Assembly: GCA_003563755.1 (NCBI GenBank)
Contig: PWUB01000030.1
Location: forward strand, 1 to 6,380
Reading direction: 5' to 3'
Origin: Clostridia bacterium
GTDB lineage: Bacteria; Bacillota_E; SLMV01; PUMD01
Length of the DNA: 6,380 nt
Position numbers and translations under genes: made by a program. The first letter of the stretch is position 1. Each line of letters starts with the position of its first letter. Below, in pieces: positions 1-5,966 of the stretch. Under the pieces are notes generated by a model that searched no databases, was not told the origin of the DNA, and saw only the letters and a list, made by a program, of their open reading frames with translations.

Positions 1-852
1 CAGAGTCTCGACGAGAGCCGCGTCCAACTGCGACCCGGCGACGGAGTGCAGGAGATCCACGGCCTGGTCCGGTCGCAGCTTCCCCCGGTATATGCGGTCG
101 CTGGTAACAGCGTCGTACACGTCAGCCACGGCCACGATCCTTCCGAATAGGTCGATTTCCTCCAACACCCGTCCCTCCGGATATCCCCGCCCATCGGGCC
201 GTTCATGGTGAAGCATCGCGATATCCGGAGCCGGCGAGTGGTGCAGTGCCCTCGACAGGATGTCGTGCCCTACCACCGTGTGTCTCTTGACGGCCTCGTA
301 CTCCTCCTCGGTCAGCGCCCCGGGCTTCAGAAGGATGCTCGGGGGTATGGACACCTTGCCCACGTCGTGCAGGAGAGCTCCCTCACCCAGCAGGATGGCG
401 TCATCCGGATCTTCACTCAGTGCGCGGTGAAGCATGACAGACAGCACGCATACGTTGACGCAGTGTTCGAAGGTGTAGTTGTCGATGGTCTTTATCGTGA
501 CCAGGTTCATCATGGCGTTTCGGTGCCTCGCAAGGCCGTCGAGGATGCTGTCAACGGTATCATTGATCACCCTCAGGTCCACCCGACGCCCCTCTGTTAT
601 CCTCGCGGCGAAATCCCGCATGACGTTAACGGCATGGATCCGCGTCTCCTCACTGAGAGCTGCCTCTGGCATCACATCGGGAGCCAGCGTGTTCAGAGCG
701 TACACAGTCTGAATGCCCTTCTCTCGCAGGCGTCGAACGTAGCCGGAGGTCAGCTTCACGCCCCGTCGAAGTAGAACCCTGCCCATCTCGTCATGAATGT
801 CCTGGGCCAGTCTCTTCCCGATGGCTGCGTCGTTCAGTTTGATGGTATACAT
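1..852 (-). CDS. HD-GYP domain protein, probable cyclic-di-GMP phosphodiesterase (C-terminus outside window)
   Basis: The frame is open from an ATG at 852 to the window edge (284 codons, no stop), so the C-terminus is missing. Residues 1-60 form a short N-terminal region of the kind often found before HD-GYP domains (AQDIHDEMGRVLLRRG, then GIQTVYAL). The HD-GYP domain starts near residue 120 with NYTFEH (H130). It continues with LHDVGK (H162, D163), H191, the signature HHERPDGRGYP (residues 215-225) and VADVYDAVTSD (D244, D247). All the usual metal-binding and GYP residues are present, so c-di-GMP hydrolysis is likely. This assignment is by family, not demonstrated. No transmembrane or receiver domain is seen, so it appears cytosolic. 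An AAAGGAG site lies 10 nt before the start. The gene begins 33 nt after the methyltransferase stop on the same strand, so it is probably its operon partner. Its link to the upstream hydrolases is unexplained. Confidence 0.93.
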   Translation of the reverse strand, partial: MYTIKLNDAAIGKRLAQDIHDEMGRVLLRRGVKLTSGYVRRLREKGIQTVYALNTLAPDVMPEAALSEETRIHAVNVMRDFAARITEGRRVDLRVINDTVDSILDGLARHRNAMMNLVTIKTIDNYTFEHCVNVCVLSVMLHRALSEDPDDAILLGEGALLHDVGKVSIPPSILLKPGALTEEEYEAVKRHTVVGHDILSRALHHSPAPDIAMLHHERPDGRGYPEGRVLEEIDLFGRIVAVADVYDAVTSDRIYRGKLRPDQAVDLLHSVAGSQLDAALVETL

Positions 853-885
853 GAGCCAGTTTCTCCTTTTCTCTCCCTGACAGCA

Positions 886-1812
886 TCACCGCGGTGGCCG
901 ACCCACTTCACCCGCCGGGCTGCAGGGTGAGGCCACCACCCCGATCCACTCACCGTCCTCCGAGTGATGCTCCCCGGCGAGGTTGCTCCAGAGTTGGGTC
1001 ACGGTGAAACCGTGATCACACAGAGTGCGGGTGAGTGATTCGGCCGAGTAATACCGCTGCCAAACCCGGTACACGCACACCTCACCGCTGTCATCCAGGA
1101 CCACGTATTGGTCGACTCCGACATCCTCCTGGGGGTACTCGAAGCTCCCCTGAAGCACCAGGTGGGGCCCCGGCCTCCAGAATCCGCTCTCGATCGCATA
1201 CCACGTCTTACCCACAGCACTCTGCCTGCGGTGATGCACCGTTGTGACGTCACAGGCAAAACTACCGGTGGGTTTCAGCGCCCGGCGAACGAGGGACAGC
1301 AGCCGATCCCGTTCATCGTCTGTCAGGGCACAGAGATCCCCGTAGATGAGAAACACTGCGTCATAGCGGCCCCGGAAGCTCATGTCCAGGTAGCTTCCGT
1401 GAACGTAGGTGATGTCGTAGCCCCGCTCGGCGGCACGGTACCGAGCGTGACGGATGGAGTTGGCCGATAGATCGATGCCCGTAACTCTCAGACCCCGCTC
1501 CTGCAGCCGTTCGCAGTACAGGCCGGGTCCGCAGCCGAGATCGAGCACCTCATCGCCCGGATTAAGCCCGAGGGAGTGGACGAGATTGTCCACGATGGCT
1601 TCGATCTCCTCGGGCCTGCGGCTGGCGGCATCGATGCAGGGATCGAGGTGGGCCTTAAGCATCATCCGGGAGATGTGGGGGTGGTCCCAGAAGGGCTGCT
1701 CACCGGGTGCGAACAGCTCGGGTTTGGCACACACCCGCTGCAGCCTGTCCAGCTGAATGCGTTGTCCTCCCCCCAGGTCGACCCGGGCGTCCGGGGAGTG
1801 ACCGCCGCTCAT
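886..1812 (-). CDS. Class I SAM-dependent methyltransferase, substrate unknown
   Basis: This 308-residue protein has a Rossmann-type methyltransferase domain at about residues 70-200. Motif I is VLDLGCGPG (89-97), the acidic end of strand 2 is GID (D114), and the motif IV region is DAVFLIYGDL (151-160). The N-terminal block FAPGEQPFWDHPHIS followed by MLKAHLDPCIDAASRR matches, from memory, a methyltransferase family common in Clostridia whose substrate is not established. The C-terminal third (FWRPGPHLVL, then DQYVVLDDSGEVCVYRVW) is probably the substrate-binding lid. The ATG overlaps the dipeptidase stop as ATGA, and a GAGGT site lies 6 nt upstream inside the preceding gene. This points to translational coupling and fixes the start. 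The protein is predicted to be cytosolic. The last 15 or so residues are low-complexity. It could be a small-molecule N- or O-methyltransferase; nothing here decides. Confidence 0.93.
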   Translation of the reverse strand: MSGGHSPDARVDLGGGQRIQLDRLQRVCAKPELFAPGEQPFWDHPHISRMMLKAHLDPCIDAASRRPEEIEAIVDNLVHSLGLNPGDEVLDLGCGPGLYCERLQERGLRVTGIDLSANSIRHARYRAAERGYDITYVHGSYLDMSFRGRYDAVFLIYGDLCALTDDERDRLLSLVRRALKPTGSFACDVTTVHHRRQSAVGKTWYAIESGFWRPGPHLVLQGSFEYPQEDVGVDQYVVLDDSGEVCVYRVWQRYYSAESLTRTLCDHGFTVTQLWSNLAGEHHSEDGEWIGVVASPCSPAGEVGRPPR

Positions 1813-2807
1813 CTGAATACCTCACCGAACACCCGGAGGAAGTTTGCACCCAGTACCTTGTTAATCTCCGCCTGGCAGTAGCCCCTCCCCTTCAATCCCT
1901 CGACCAGGCTGCCCACCTGGTGGGGACCTGAGAAGCCCTCGGCGTGTCGAACTTCGGGCCGGGTTCCCACCACGCGGTTGTATTCGGCCACGACCCCGGG
2001 ATACAGCTCGGCCTGTTCAACCGTACCCGACTCATCGGTGCTGTGATCGGGCGTGTTATCGCTTCCGAAGCCCACGTGATCCACTCCGACGAGGTCGACG
2101 ACGTGGTCTATGTGATCGAGGTAGTCATCCAGCGAGGGGCGTCTCTTCCCCTTCCAGCAGAGCGGTCCCCACGGTGTAAGCCCGATGACTCCGCCGCCGG
2201 CGGCCACCATCTTGATCTCGTCGTCGCCCTTGTTCCTGGGACTGTCGGTCAGTGCCTTCGGATTGGCGTGGGAGAACAGCACGGGTTCGGTGCTGACCTC
2301 GAGGACATCGAGCGCCGTCTGGCGGCTGCTGTGTGAAAGGTCCACCACCATGCCCAGGCTGTTCATCTCCCGGACCACGGTCCTGCCGAAAGCGGTCAGA
2401 CCGGCGTCGACGGGCTCAGTGCAGCCGGTGCCCAGGTAGTTGGACTGGTTATAGGTAAGCTGCATGACCCTGACTCCGAGCTCGTAGAACACGCGGAGGA
2501 GCTCAAGACTGTTTTCCATCGCGTGGGGATCCTGGAACCAGAGCACGATCGCGCTCCGGTCCGCTTCCCACGCATCCCTCAGATCCTGGTGGTTCCTGGC
2601 CACAACCAGGTGTGAGCGAGGATCGTCGGCCACCTCATGGACGCGAGCTATGCTGCGGGCAGCCTCCCTGAACCCCTCTCCCGAGCGGGGCACGGTGAGG
2701 AGAAATCCGCTGAGCCCGGCATCAATCACATCCGGGGCGCACCCCGAGAAGTCCCCCTCGGTGAACAGGCACCCGTCGAAAATTAAGGGCTTTTGAGATC
2801 TTTTCAT
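1809..2807 (-). CDS. Membrane dipeptidase (peptidase M19) homologue with altered metal site
   Basis: This 332-residue protein has the M19 / renal dipeptidase fold pattern: GVRVMQLTYNQSNYLGTGC (112-129), EMNSLGMVVDLSH (148-159), FSHANP (179-183), the SPRN motif (R191) and VGFGSD (D250). In characterised M19 enzymes a binuclear zinc site uses an N-terminal HxD, a bridging Glu and two His. Here the N-terminal motif reads DGCLF, so both HxD ligands are replaced (C13, F15), and the bridging Glu position appears as Gln in FQDP (Q92). H159, H180, R191 and D250 remain. I recall related bacterial M19-like proteins with an FQN variant, so this is probably a subfamily trait rather than decay. No signal peptide or lipobox is visible, so it is likely cytosolic. 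The ATG has an AGGAGGT site 6 nt upstream. It follows a creatininase-family gene by 43 nt and overlaps the methyltransferase by 4 nt. Whether it is a peptidase, another amidohydrolase or inactive is open. Confidence 0.9.
   Translation of the reverse strand: MKRSQKPLIFDGCLFTEGDFSGCAPDVIDAGLSGFLLTVPRSGEGFREAARSIARVHEVADDPRSHLVVARNHQDLRDAWEADRSAIVLWFQDPHAMENSLELLRVFYELGVRVMQLTYNQSNYLGTGCTEPVDAGLTAFGRTVVREMNSLGMVVDLSHSSRQTALDVLEVSTEPVLFSHANPKALTDSPRNKGDDEIKMVAAGGGVIGLTPWGPLCWKGKRRPSLDDYLDHIDHVVDLVGVDHVGFGSDNTPDHSTDESGTVEQAELYPGVVAEYNRVVGTRPEVRHAEGFSGPHQVGSLVEGLKGRGYCQAEINKVLGANFLRVFGEVFR
1819..1823 (-). promoter_or_regulatory. Ribosome-binding site of the methyltransferase inside the M19 coding region
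   Basis: GAGGT on the minus strand lies 6 nt before the ATG at 1812, within the last codons of the M19 gene. Together with the ATGA stop/start overlap it supports coupled translation. Confidence 0.55.
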
Positions 2808-2813
2808 GTCAAT

Positions 2814-2820
2814 ACCTCCT
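2814..2820 (-). promoter_or_regulatory. Strong ribosome-binding site of the M19 gene
   Basis: AGGAGGT on the minus strand lies 6 nt before the ATG at 2807. It is a near-perfect Shine-Dalgarno match that fixes the start and suggests independent strong translation within the operon. Confidence 0.75.
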
Positions 2821-2839
2821 CATCAAGAAGCAATCACGG

Positions 2840-2851
2840 GCTGCATGCAGC
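2840..2851. repeat. 12-bp perfect palindrome between two operon genes
   Basis: GCTGCATGCAGC overlaps the stop codon of the divergent creatininase-family gene and precedes the M19 gene by about 32 nt. As RNA it would form only a 4-bp stem, too weak for a terminator. It shares the CTGCA/TGCAG half-sites with the dyad at 4643-4658. It may be chance. Confidence 0.2.
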
Positions 2852-3771
2852 TACGGCAGAAACCGCAGGAGCCTGAGCGGCCAAAGGGGAGGGCGCGTCG
2901 GGACCGGTTCATCTGCAAGGGCCTGTTCGAAAAACTCACCGGCGATCTCCAGTCTGACCCGAAGCATACGTTCACCCCGGGATGCACTGGCCCTGCCCGG
3001 TGCACCTATGTAGGCAGCCATCTCCCCTGAGCCCGACCATGCGGAGATGGCGCCCACGTCCCTGATCTCACGAGCCAGCTCTCGTGCCCCCAAGATCTCG
3101 AGGAGCCGTGCTGCGGCGGCAAAAAGGATCCCCGGAGAGGGTGGCCTGTTGCGGGGCATCTGCCGGTGATCGGAGTCCACCTTTTCCGGGTGAAGGGCCA
3201 GCATCAGTGAGGTCTCGTTGGTCCCGGCATGCACATCATCCAGGTCACCGCACGTACCCGACCCGAGTCCAGCGTCACGAAGACGTTGGTCCCCGGACAT
3301 CATGAGAGCAAACTCCCGGGTGAAGGGATTAACGAGGTGAAATCGGTGACGGCGGTGCATGAGGCGGGCCGCGGCCTCGAAGGCCAGGAGGTGGCGCGGC
3401 CCGCCGTGATTGTCGGCTATGAACAAGAACCTGAACCCGCTGGAAGCCAGGCTGCGTGCGTGGGCCACCAGCAGAGTCTCCAGGACCCGCGCCGGGCTCT
3501 GCAGGGAGCCTGTACGTGCCAGCGTGTCGGCGCCTACCGCCAGTGAGGGCATGACGACCGGAGTATGACCAGGATACCCGTCGAGGATGAGGTCAGCATA
3601 GCGGTCACGAATACTCTCGGCCACGAACAGGTCGGTGCCGATTGGTAAATGGGGGCCGTGGGCTTCCATCGGACTGACCGCCATGAGCAATACCGTGGTG
3701 TCGCGATCCAGTCGGTCCAGATCCTCGGTTGTGAGCTCCTCGTACTTGAGTATGCGCCCCAGCTCGTTCAA
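2851..3771 (-). CDS. Creatininase-family protein, divergent paralogue
   Basis: This 306-residue protein belongs to the creatininase / creatinine amidohydrolase superfamily. The signature SPMEAHGPHLPIGTD (33-47) supplies E36, H38 and D47. ADNHGG (119-124) supplies H122, and DDVHAGTNETS (178-188) supplies the HAG and the Glu. The usual NGHGGN motif is changed to DNHGGP. The segment after the first metal motif (VGADTLARTGSLQSP) also lacks the H-x-x-F-x-GT loop seen in the neighbouring paralogue, so its substrate is probably different. The C-terminal 20 residues are rich in Arg, Pro and Leu. The start is taken as TTG at 3771. An in-frame stop lies a few codons upstream, a GAGG lies 7 nt before the TTG, and the next ATG in frame falls just before the metal motif. 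The gene begins 10 nt after the upstream paralogue ends, implying one transcript. Creatininase, formamide-hydrolysing archaeal enzymes and the mycofactocin peptidase MftE all share this fold, so no specific reaction is claimed. Confidence 0.9.
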   Translation of the reverse strand: MNELGRILKYEELTTEDLDRLDRDTTVLLMAVSPMEAHGPHLPIGTDLFVAESIRDRYADLILDGYPGHTPVVMPSLAVGADTLARTGSLQSPARVLETLLVAHARSLASSGFRFLFIADNHGGPRHLLAFEAAARLMHRRHRFHLVNPFTREFALMMSGDQRLRDAGLGSGTCGDLDDVHAGTNETSLMLALHPEKVDSDHRQMPRNRPPSPGILFAAAARLLEILGARELAREIRDVGAISAWSGSGEMAAYIGAPGRASASRGERMLRVRLEIAGEFFEQALADEPVPTRPPLWPLRLLRFLP

Positions 3772-3781
3772 CTCCCTGCCT

Positions 3782-4579
3782 CTACGGAAGATCTATTGTC
3801 TTCCAGTACTCGATGAACTTGACCAGGCGTCCGATACGCTCGGTGAGCCTCTTCTCCGCCGCCTCGGCGTCGGCGTCGTTGGGATCGGTGAATCCGTACA
3901 CGCCCGAAGAGGTGAACTCGTGGGTGTCGCCGATGTACGCCATGACGAGCTGGGCCCTGAGTTCCGGGTCCGGTCCCTCGGGATCCCGGAGCTTCTCCAC
4001 CTGGGGGGGGAAGGCAGCGGTGGGTTCGAATCCCTCCACGCGCTCCATCTCCACCAGCTCGGGGAAGAGGGCCAGGGCAGTGGAGGTCTCACCCGCTCCG
4101 GCGTGCACATCCACCTTCTTCATCATCTCCGAGATGTCTCCGCCGATGCGACCGGAGGGCATCAGCACGATGGCACCCGTCTGGCGCCTTGCCAGCCGGG
4201 CGGCACAGGCTGCTATCTGTGCATTGCCCCCGTGGGCGTTGAGGATCAGAACCTTCTTGATACCGTGCTTGGCGAGGCTGTCCACCGTGTCAATGATGAT
4301 GTTCGAGAGGGTCTCAGCCCGGAAAGTTACGGTTCCCTTGAACCCCATGTGGTGCGGTGAGTAACCGGGCCAGCACGGATGCACCACGATCGAGTTGGTC
4401 TGTTGGGCAGCCCGTTCCGCTATCCTGATCGCTGCGTAGCTGTCGGTTCCCAGGGGTAGATGAGGACCGTGCTGCTCGATGGAACCCAGGGCGATGATAG
4501 CCACGGGGTTCGGCTCCGATTCCAGGTACTCTTCGAAGGCCGGTCGTGTGAAATCCTGCAGGAATACCTTGTCAGCCAT
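3782..4579 (-). CDS. Creatininase-family amidohydrolase, complete metal site
   Basis: From the ATG at 4579 this is a 265-residue protein, the usual length for the superfamily. LGSIEQHGPHLPLGTD (31-46) gives metal-site residues E35, H37 and D46. SPHHMGFKGTVTFRAETL (74-91) is the conserved loop, LNAHGGN (113-119) gives H116, and DVHAGAGETS (157-166) gives H159 and E164. These support an active metal-dependent hydrolase acting on an amide or cyclic amide. The family also includes MftE and archaeal formamide hydrolases, so true creatininase activity should not be assumed. The start is supported by GGGAGGAG 7 nt upstream. The frame stays open to a GTG at 4672, but that start has no well-spaced ribosome site and its extra 31 residues show no family resemblance. 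The protein is predicted to be cytosolic. It lies 10 nt upstream of its divergent paralogue, suggesting ancient tandem duplication and possibly a hetero-oligomer, since creatininase-fold proteins are often multimeric. Confidence 0.93.
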   Translation of the reverse strand: MADKVFLQDFTRPAFEEYLESEPNPVAIIALGSIEQHGPHLPLGTDSYAAIRIAERAAQQTNSIVVHPCWPGYSPHHMGFKGTVTFRAETLSNIIIDTVDSLAKHGIKKVLILNAHGGNAQIAACAARLARRQTGAIVLMPSGRIGGDISEMMKKVDVHAGAGETSTALALFPELVEMERVEGFEPTAAFPPQVEKLRDPEGPDPELRAQLVMAYIGDTHEFTSSGVYGFTDPNDADAEAAEKRLTERIGRLVKFIEYWKTIDLP

Positions 4580-4586
4580 ACCAGCT

Positions 4587-4594
4587 CTCCTCCC
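4587..4594 (-). promoter_or_regulatory. Ribosome-binding site deciding the start of the first creatininase-family gene
   Basis: GGGAGGAG on the minus strand lies 7 nt before the ATG at 4579. This supports that ATG over the upstream GTG at 4672. Confidence 0.7.
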
Positions 4595-4642
4595 TCGTGC
4601 ATCGATGTACTGATAGATAACCTTCAACACTGAGGCGACCAC

Positions 4643-4658
4643 CCCTGCAGGTGCAGGG
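4643..4658. repeat. Perfect dyad upstream of the creatininase-family gene
   Basis: CCCTGCA-GG-TGCAGGG is a perfect inverted repeat with 7-bp arms and a 2-bp centre, in the 153-nt gap between the NimA-like gene and the first hydrolase. The tight centre suits a protein-binding operator better than an RNA terminator, and no U-run follows on the minus strand. Its position, 64 bp upstream of the ATG at 4579, suits a promoter-proximal site, but no promoter was identified. Confidence 0.35.
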
Positions 4659-4732
4659 CAAACCAACTCCACCTTCCCGCCCTAACACCCGCGCCATACT
4701 GCAGCGAGTCAGATTGCATTCGATCCCCGCCT

Positions 4733-5206
4733 TCATGTATCGGCAAGACACTGCTTTGCTGAGAGGGCCTGCACGCGAATGCGGACAACGGCCGTCGATT
4801 CCAGGGCCTCGGCGGGGATGGTCTCTGTGGGATCCCCCCCGTACTTGAGCAGCAGGGCTTTCAGCGCAGGCAATTTCTCTTCGATGCTCTGCACGATAAC
4901 TGCCTCTCCCCAGGCGACGGCGCTGCGGTAGAACGTGCCGTGATCACAGGCAGTTTGACCCTTCTTGATACCGATCATTTCGTCGGCAAGGAAACACACA
5001 CGAGGGCTGTCCTGTATGGCAGCGATCTTCCTGCCGGTCGTGGCGCTGTGAAAGTAAATGCAGTCATCGATCACCACGTAATTGAGCGGGATGACGTAGG
5101 GCTCACCGTCCGATATCACCCCGAGCCTCCCCACCTCGAGACAACGCAGCAGGCTCCATGCATCGTCCATACTCATTGCTCTGTCAGAACGCCTCATGCT
5201 CCACAT
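4733..5206 (-). CDS. Pyridoxamine 5'-phosphate oxidase-family (NimA-like) flavin-binding protein
   Basis: This 157-residue protein has the split-barrel pattern of the NimA / PPOX-like group. It opens with RRSDRAM, then LEVGRLGVISDGEPYVIPLNYV (23-44), IYFHSATTGRKI (50-61), SPRVCFLADE (67-76), CDHGTFYRSAVAWGEA (87-102), EEKLPALKALLLKYGG (109-124) and a final VVRIRV strand. Members bind FMN or a related cofactor and some reduce nitroimidazoles; the physiological substrate of most is unknown. The GRK and YRS segments are the usual phosphate- and cofactor-contacting regions. The ATG at 5206 has GGAGG 9 nt upstream; a second ATG three codons in is possible but too close to a GGAG. The gene is on the same strand as the hydrolases but separated by 153 nt, so it may be the first gene of the operon or a separate unit. 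Confidence 0.9.
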   Translation of the reverse strand: MWSMRRSDRAMSMDDAWSLLRCLEVGRLGVISDGEPYVIPLNYVVIDDCIYFHSATTGRKIAAIQDSPRVCFLADEMIGIKKGQTACDHGTFYRSAVAWGEAVIVQSIEEKLPALKALLLKYGGDPTETIPAEALESTAVVRIRVQALSAKQCLADT

Positions 5207-5631
5207 ATCTCATCGCCTCCAAGGATAAATTCGGTGCAGAGGAAGATGAGTCCTCCAGGCATCAAACGATTGGACTATCACCGGTGTCTAGCATCGCAGG
5301 GGAGCCGCATCACCGGGGACTGGAGGCAGTCGCTGCAAACATGCGTCTCGTCCATCTCAAATCCTCGCGGAGCACGCTACTGCGGGTACTGCGTGCAGTG
5401 TGGTGCCCGCCTCCCGTAGAGCGGTGCGACGCCTTCGGATGCAGAGGTCCCCAGCATCAGCCTCCGACTATTCTGTCGACGCGACGGCGGCCAGGCCGGT
5501 GGTCGAAGATAGATACCGACCTCACGGCCTTTCGCCACCCACGAGCACTGCGGGTCTCCTCGACAGTATCAGGAAGGTCGAGGTGCGCCCCTGAGTTCGA
5601 ACCACCTGGATCGCTATGATGAGAGGGCCAA
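5207..5631. other. Divergent intergenic region
   Basis: This stretch between the NimA-like gene start and the IS3 element contains no confidently coding frame. It should hold the promoter of the minus-strand genes, but I found no convincing -35/-10 pair there. Visible elements are the CACCGGTG palindrome (5279-5286), a repeated ATCACCGG (5277-5284 and 5309-5316, 32 bp apart, about three helical turns), the dyad ACTGC-GT-GCAGT (5388-5399), and the small zinc-ribbon-like ORF. The 3' half (5420-5631) shows no recognisable coding motif. Confidence 0.5.
5246..5419 (+). CDS. Small ORF with degenerate zinc-ribbon-like C-terminus (uncertain)
   Basis: This is a 57-codon ORF from an ATG with GAGG only a few bases upstream. 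Most of it is featureless, but the end reads SNPRGARYCGYCVQCGARLP. That resembles the second Cys knuckle of small zinc-ribbon proteins, whose usual pattern is two C-x-x-C pairs separated by a NPxGARFC-like linker. The first pair is incomplete: CVSS, where one base change in TCC would restore a Cys, and the second knuckle has three Cys. It may be the decayed end of a zinc-ribbon gene or chance. It lies between the divergent NimA-like gene and the insertion sequence, where no other gene is evident. Confidence 0.2.
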   Translation: MSPPGIKRLDYHRCLASQGSRITGDWRQSLQTCVSSISNPRGARYCGYCVQCGARLP

Positions 5632-5660
5632 TTGTGGGTCTGTGGAATCAGTGGTATTGT
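5632..5660 (+). promoter_or_regulatory. Candidate sigma-70-type promoter for the IS3 element
   Basis: TTGTGG (5632-5637) and TATTGT (5655-5660) are separated by exactly 17 bp and match the consensus hexamers at three and four of six positions. The predicted transcription start is near 5667, 16 nt before the orfA start codon. The pair lies at the presumed left end, where IS3 elements usually carry a weak promoter. Other weak matches could exist. Confidence 0.3.
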
Positions 5661-5674
5661 CTCCCTGAGGGGAG
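5661..5674 (+). promoter_or_regulatory. Hairpin covering the orfA ribosome-binding site
   Basis: CTCCC (5661-5665) and GGGAG (5670-5674) form a 5-bp GC-rich stem with loop TGAG. The right arm is the Shine-Dalgarno sequence of orfA, 8 nt before the GTG at 5683. The stem would hide the ribosome site in any transcript that includes both arms. The predicted native transcript starts inside the loop and would lack the left arm. Confidence 0.4.
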
Positions 5675-5682
5675 CGATCTGT

Positions 5683-5964
5683 GTGGCAAGATCAAGGAGG
5701 AAGTACAGCCCTGAATTCAAGTTCCAGGTGATCATGGAGGTACTGCAATCAGACAAGCCCCTGGCCGAGATCGCCAGGGCATATGATGTGCACCCGGTGA
5801 CGGTCTCCGAGTGGAAGCAGCACTTCGAGGGGCATGGAGCAGAGGTGTTCGGGGGCAAAGAAGAGGTCAAGATGTACGAGAAGAAGCTCGGTGATCTCGA
5901 GCGAATGCTGGGCAAGAAAGAGGTTGAGATCGCCCTGTTAAAAAATATCCTGGGCGAGCGCTGA
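5683..5964 (+). CDS. IS3-family transposase OrfA (helix-turn-helix protein)
   Basis: This 93-residue protein opens with SRRKYSPEFKFQVIMEVLQS, the classic start of IS3 OrfA. A helix-turn-helix follows at about residues 26-46 (PLAEIARAYDVHPVTVSEWK), then a C-terminal coiled coil or leucine zipper at about 62-90 (YEKKLGDLERMLGKKEVEIALLKNIL). OrfA binds the element ends and is the N-terminal part of the OrfAB transposase made by frameshifting. The GTG at 5683 is preferred because GGGGAG lies 8 nt upstream and the protein then starts where family members do. A TTG at 5632 would add 17 residues lying within the presumed inverted repeat. The stop is TGA at 5962-5964, and the orfB frame follows 2 nt later. 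The gene appears intact. Confidence 0.88.
   Translation: MARSRRKYSPEFKFQVIMEVLQSDKPLAEIARAYDVHPVTVSEWKQHFEGHGAEVFGGKEEVKMYEKKLGDLERMLGKKEVEIALLKNILGER
5940..5946 (+). promoter_or_regulatory. Candidate -1 programmed frameshift site
   Basis: A_AAA_AAT in the orfA reading frame fits the X_XXY_YYZ slippery pattern. orfB is in the -1 frame, and that frame has no stop between the A6 run (5940-5945) and the orfB GTG. A fused OrfAB protein could therefore be produced, as known for IS3 elements. No clear stimulatory hairpin was identified downstream. Confidence 0.45.
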
Positions 5965-5966
5965 CG

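Noticed and set aside
205..774. 189-codon open frame on the plus strand
   Set aside because: It lies antisense to the HD-GYP gene, whose minus-strand frame carries all the HD and GYP motifs. The plus-strand product shows no family resemblance.
3635..4364. Long plus-strand open frames opposite the creatininase-family genes
   Set aside because: They are antisense shadows of a GC-rich coding region. The minus-strand products contain complete signature motifs.
4580..4672. Upstream GTG extension of the first creatininase-family protein by 31 residues
   Set aside because: There is no well-spaced ribosome site at the GTG, and the extension lacks family similarity. The ATG at 4579 has GGGAGGAG at ideal spacing.
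3782..4672. Calling the creatininase-family genes true creatininase or MftE
   Set aside because: The superfamily covers several reactions, and none of the diagnostic partner genes (creatinase, mycofactocin precursor or radical SAM maturase) is in the window.
5184..5213. Nine-codon leader ORF before the NimA-like gene on the minus strand
   Set aside because: Its ATG is only 2 nt from the GGAGG, which is spaced properly for the ATG at 5206. There is no attenuator structure.
5158..5619. 153-codon plus-strand frame spanning the intergenic region
   Set aside because: It begins inside the NimA-like gene on the opposite strand, has no clear ribosome site and shows no conserved motif.
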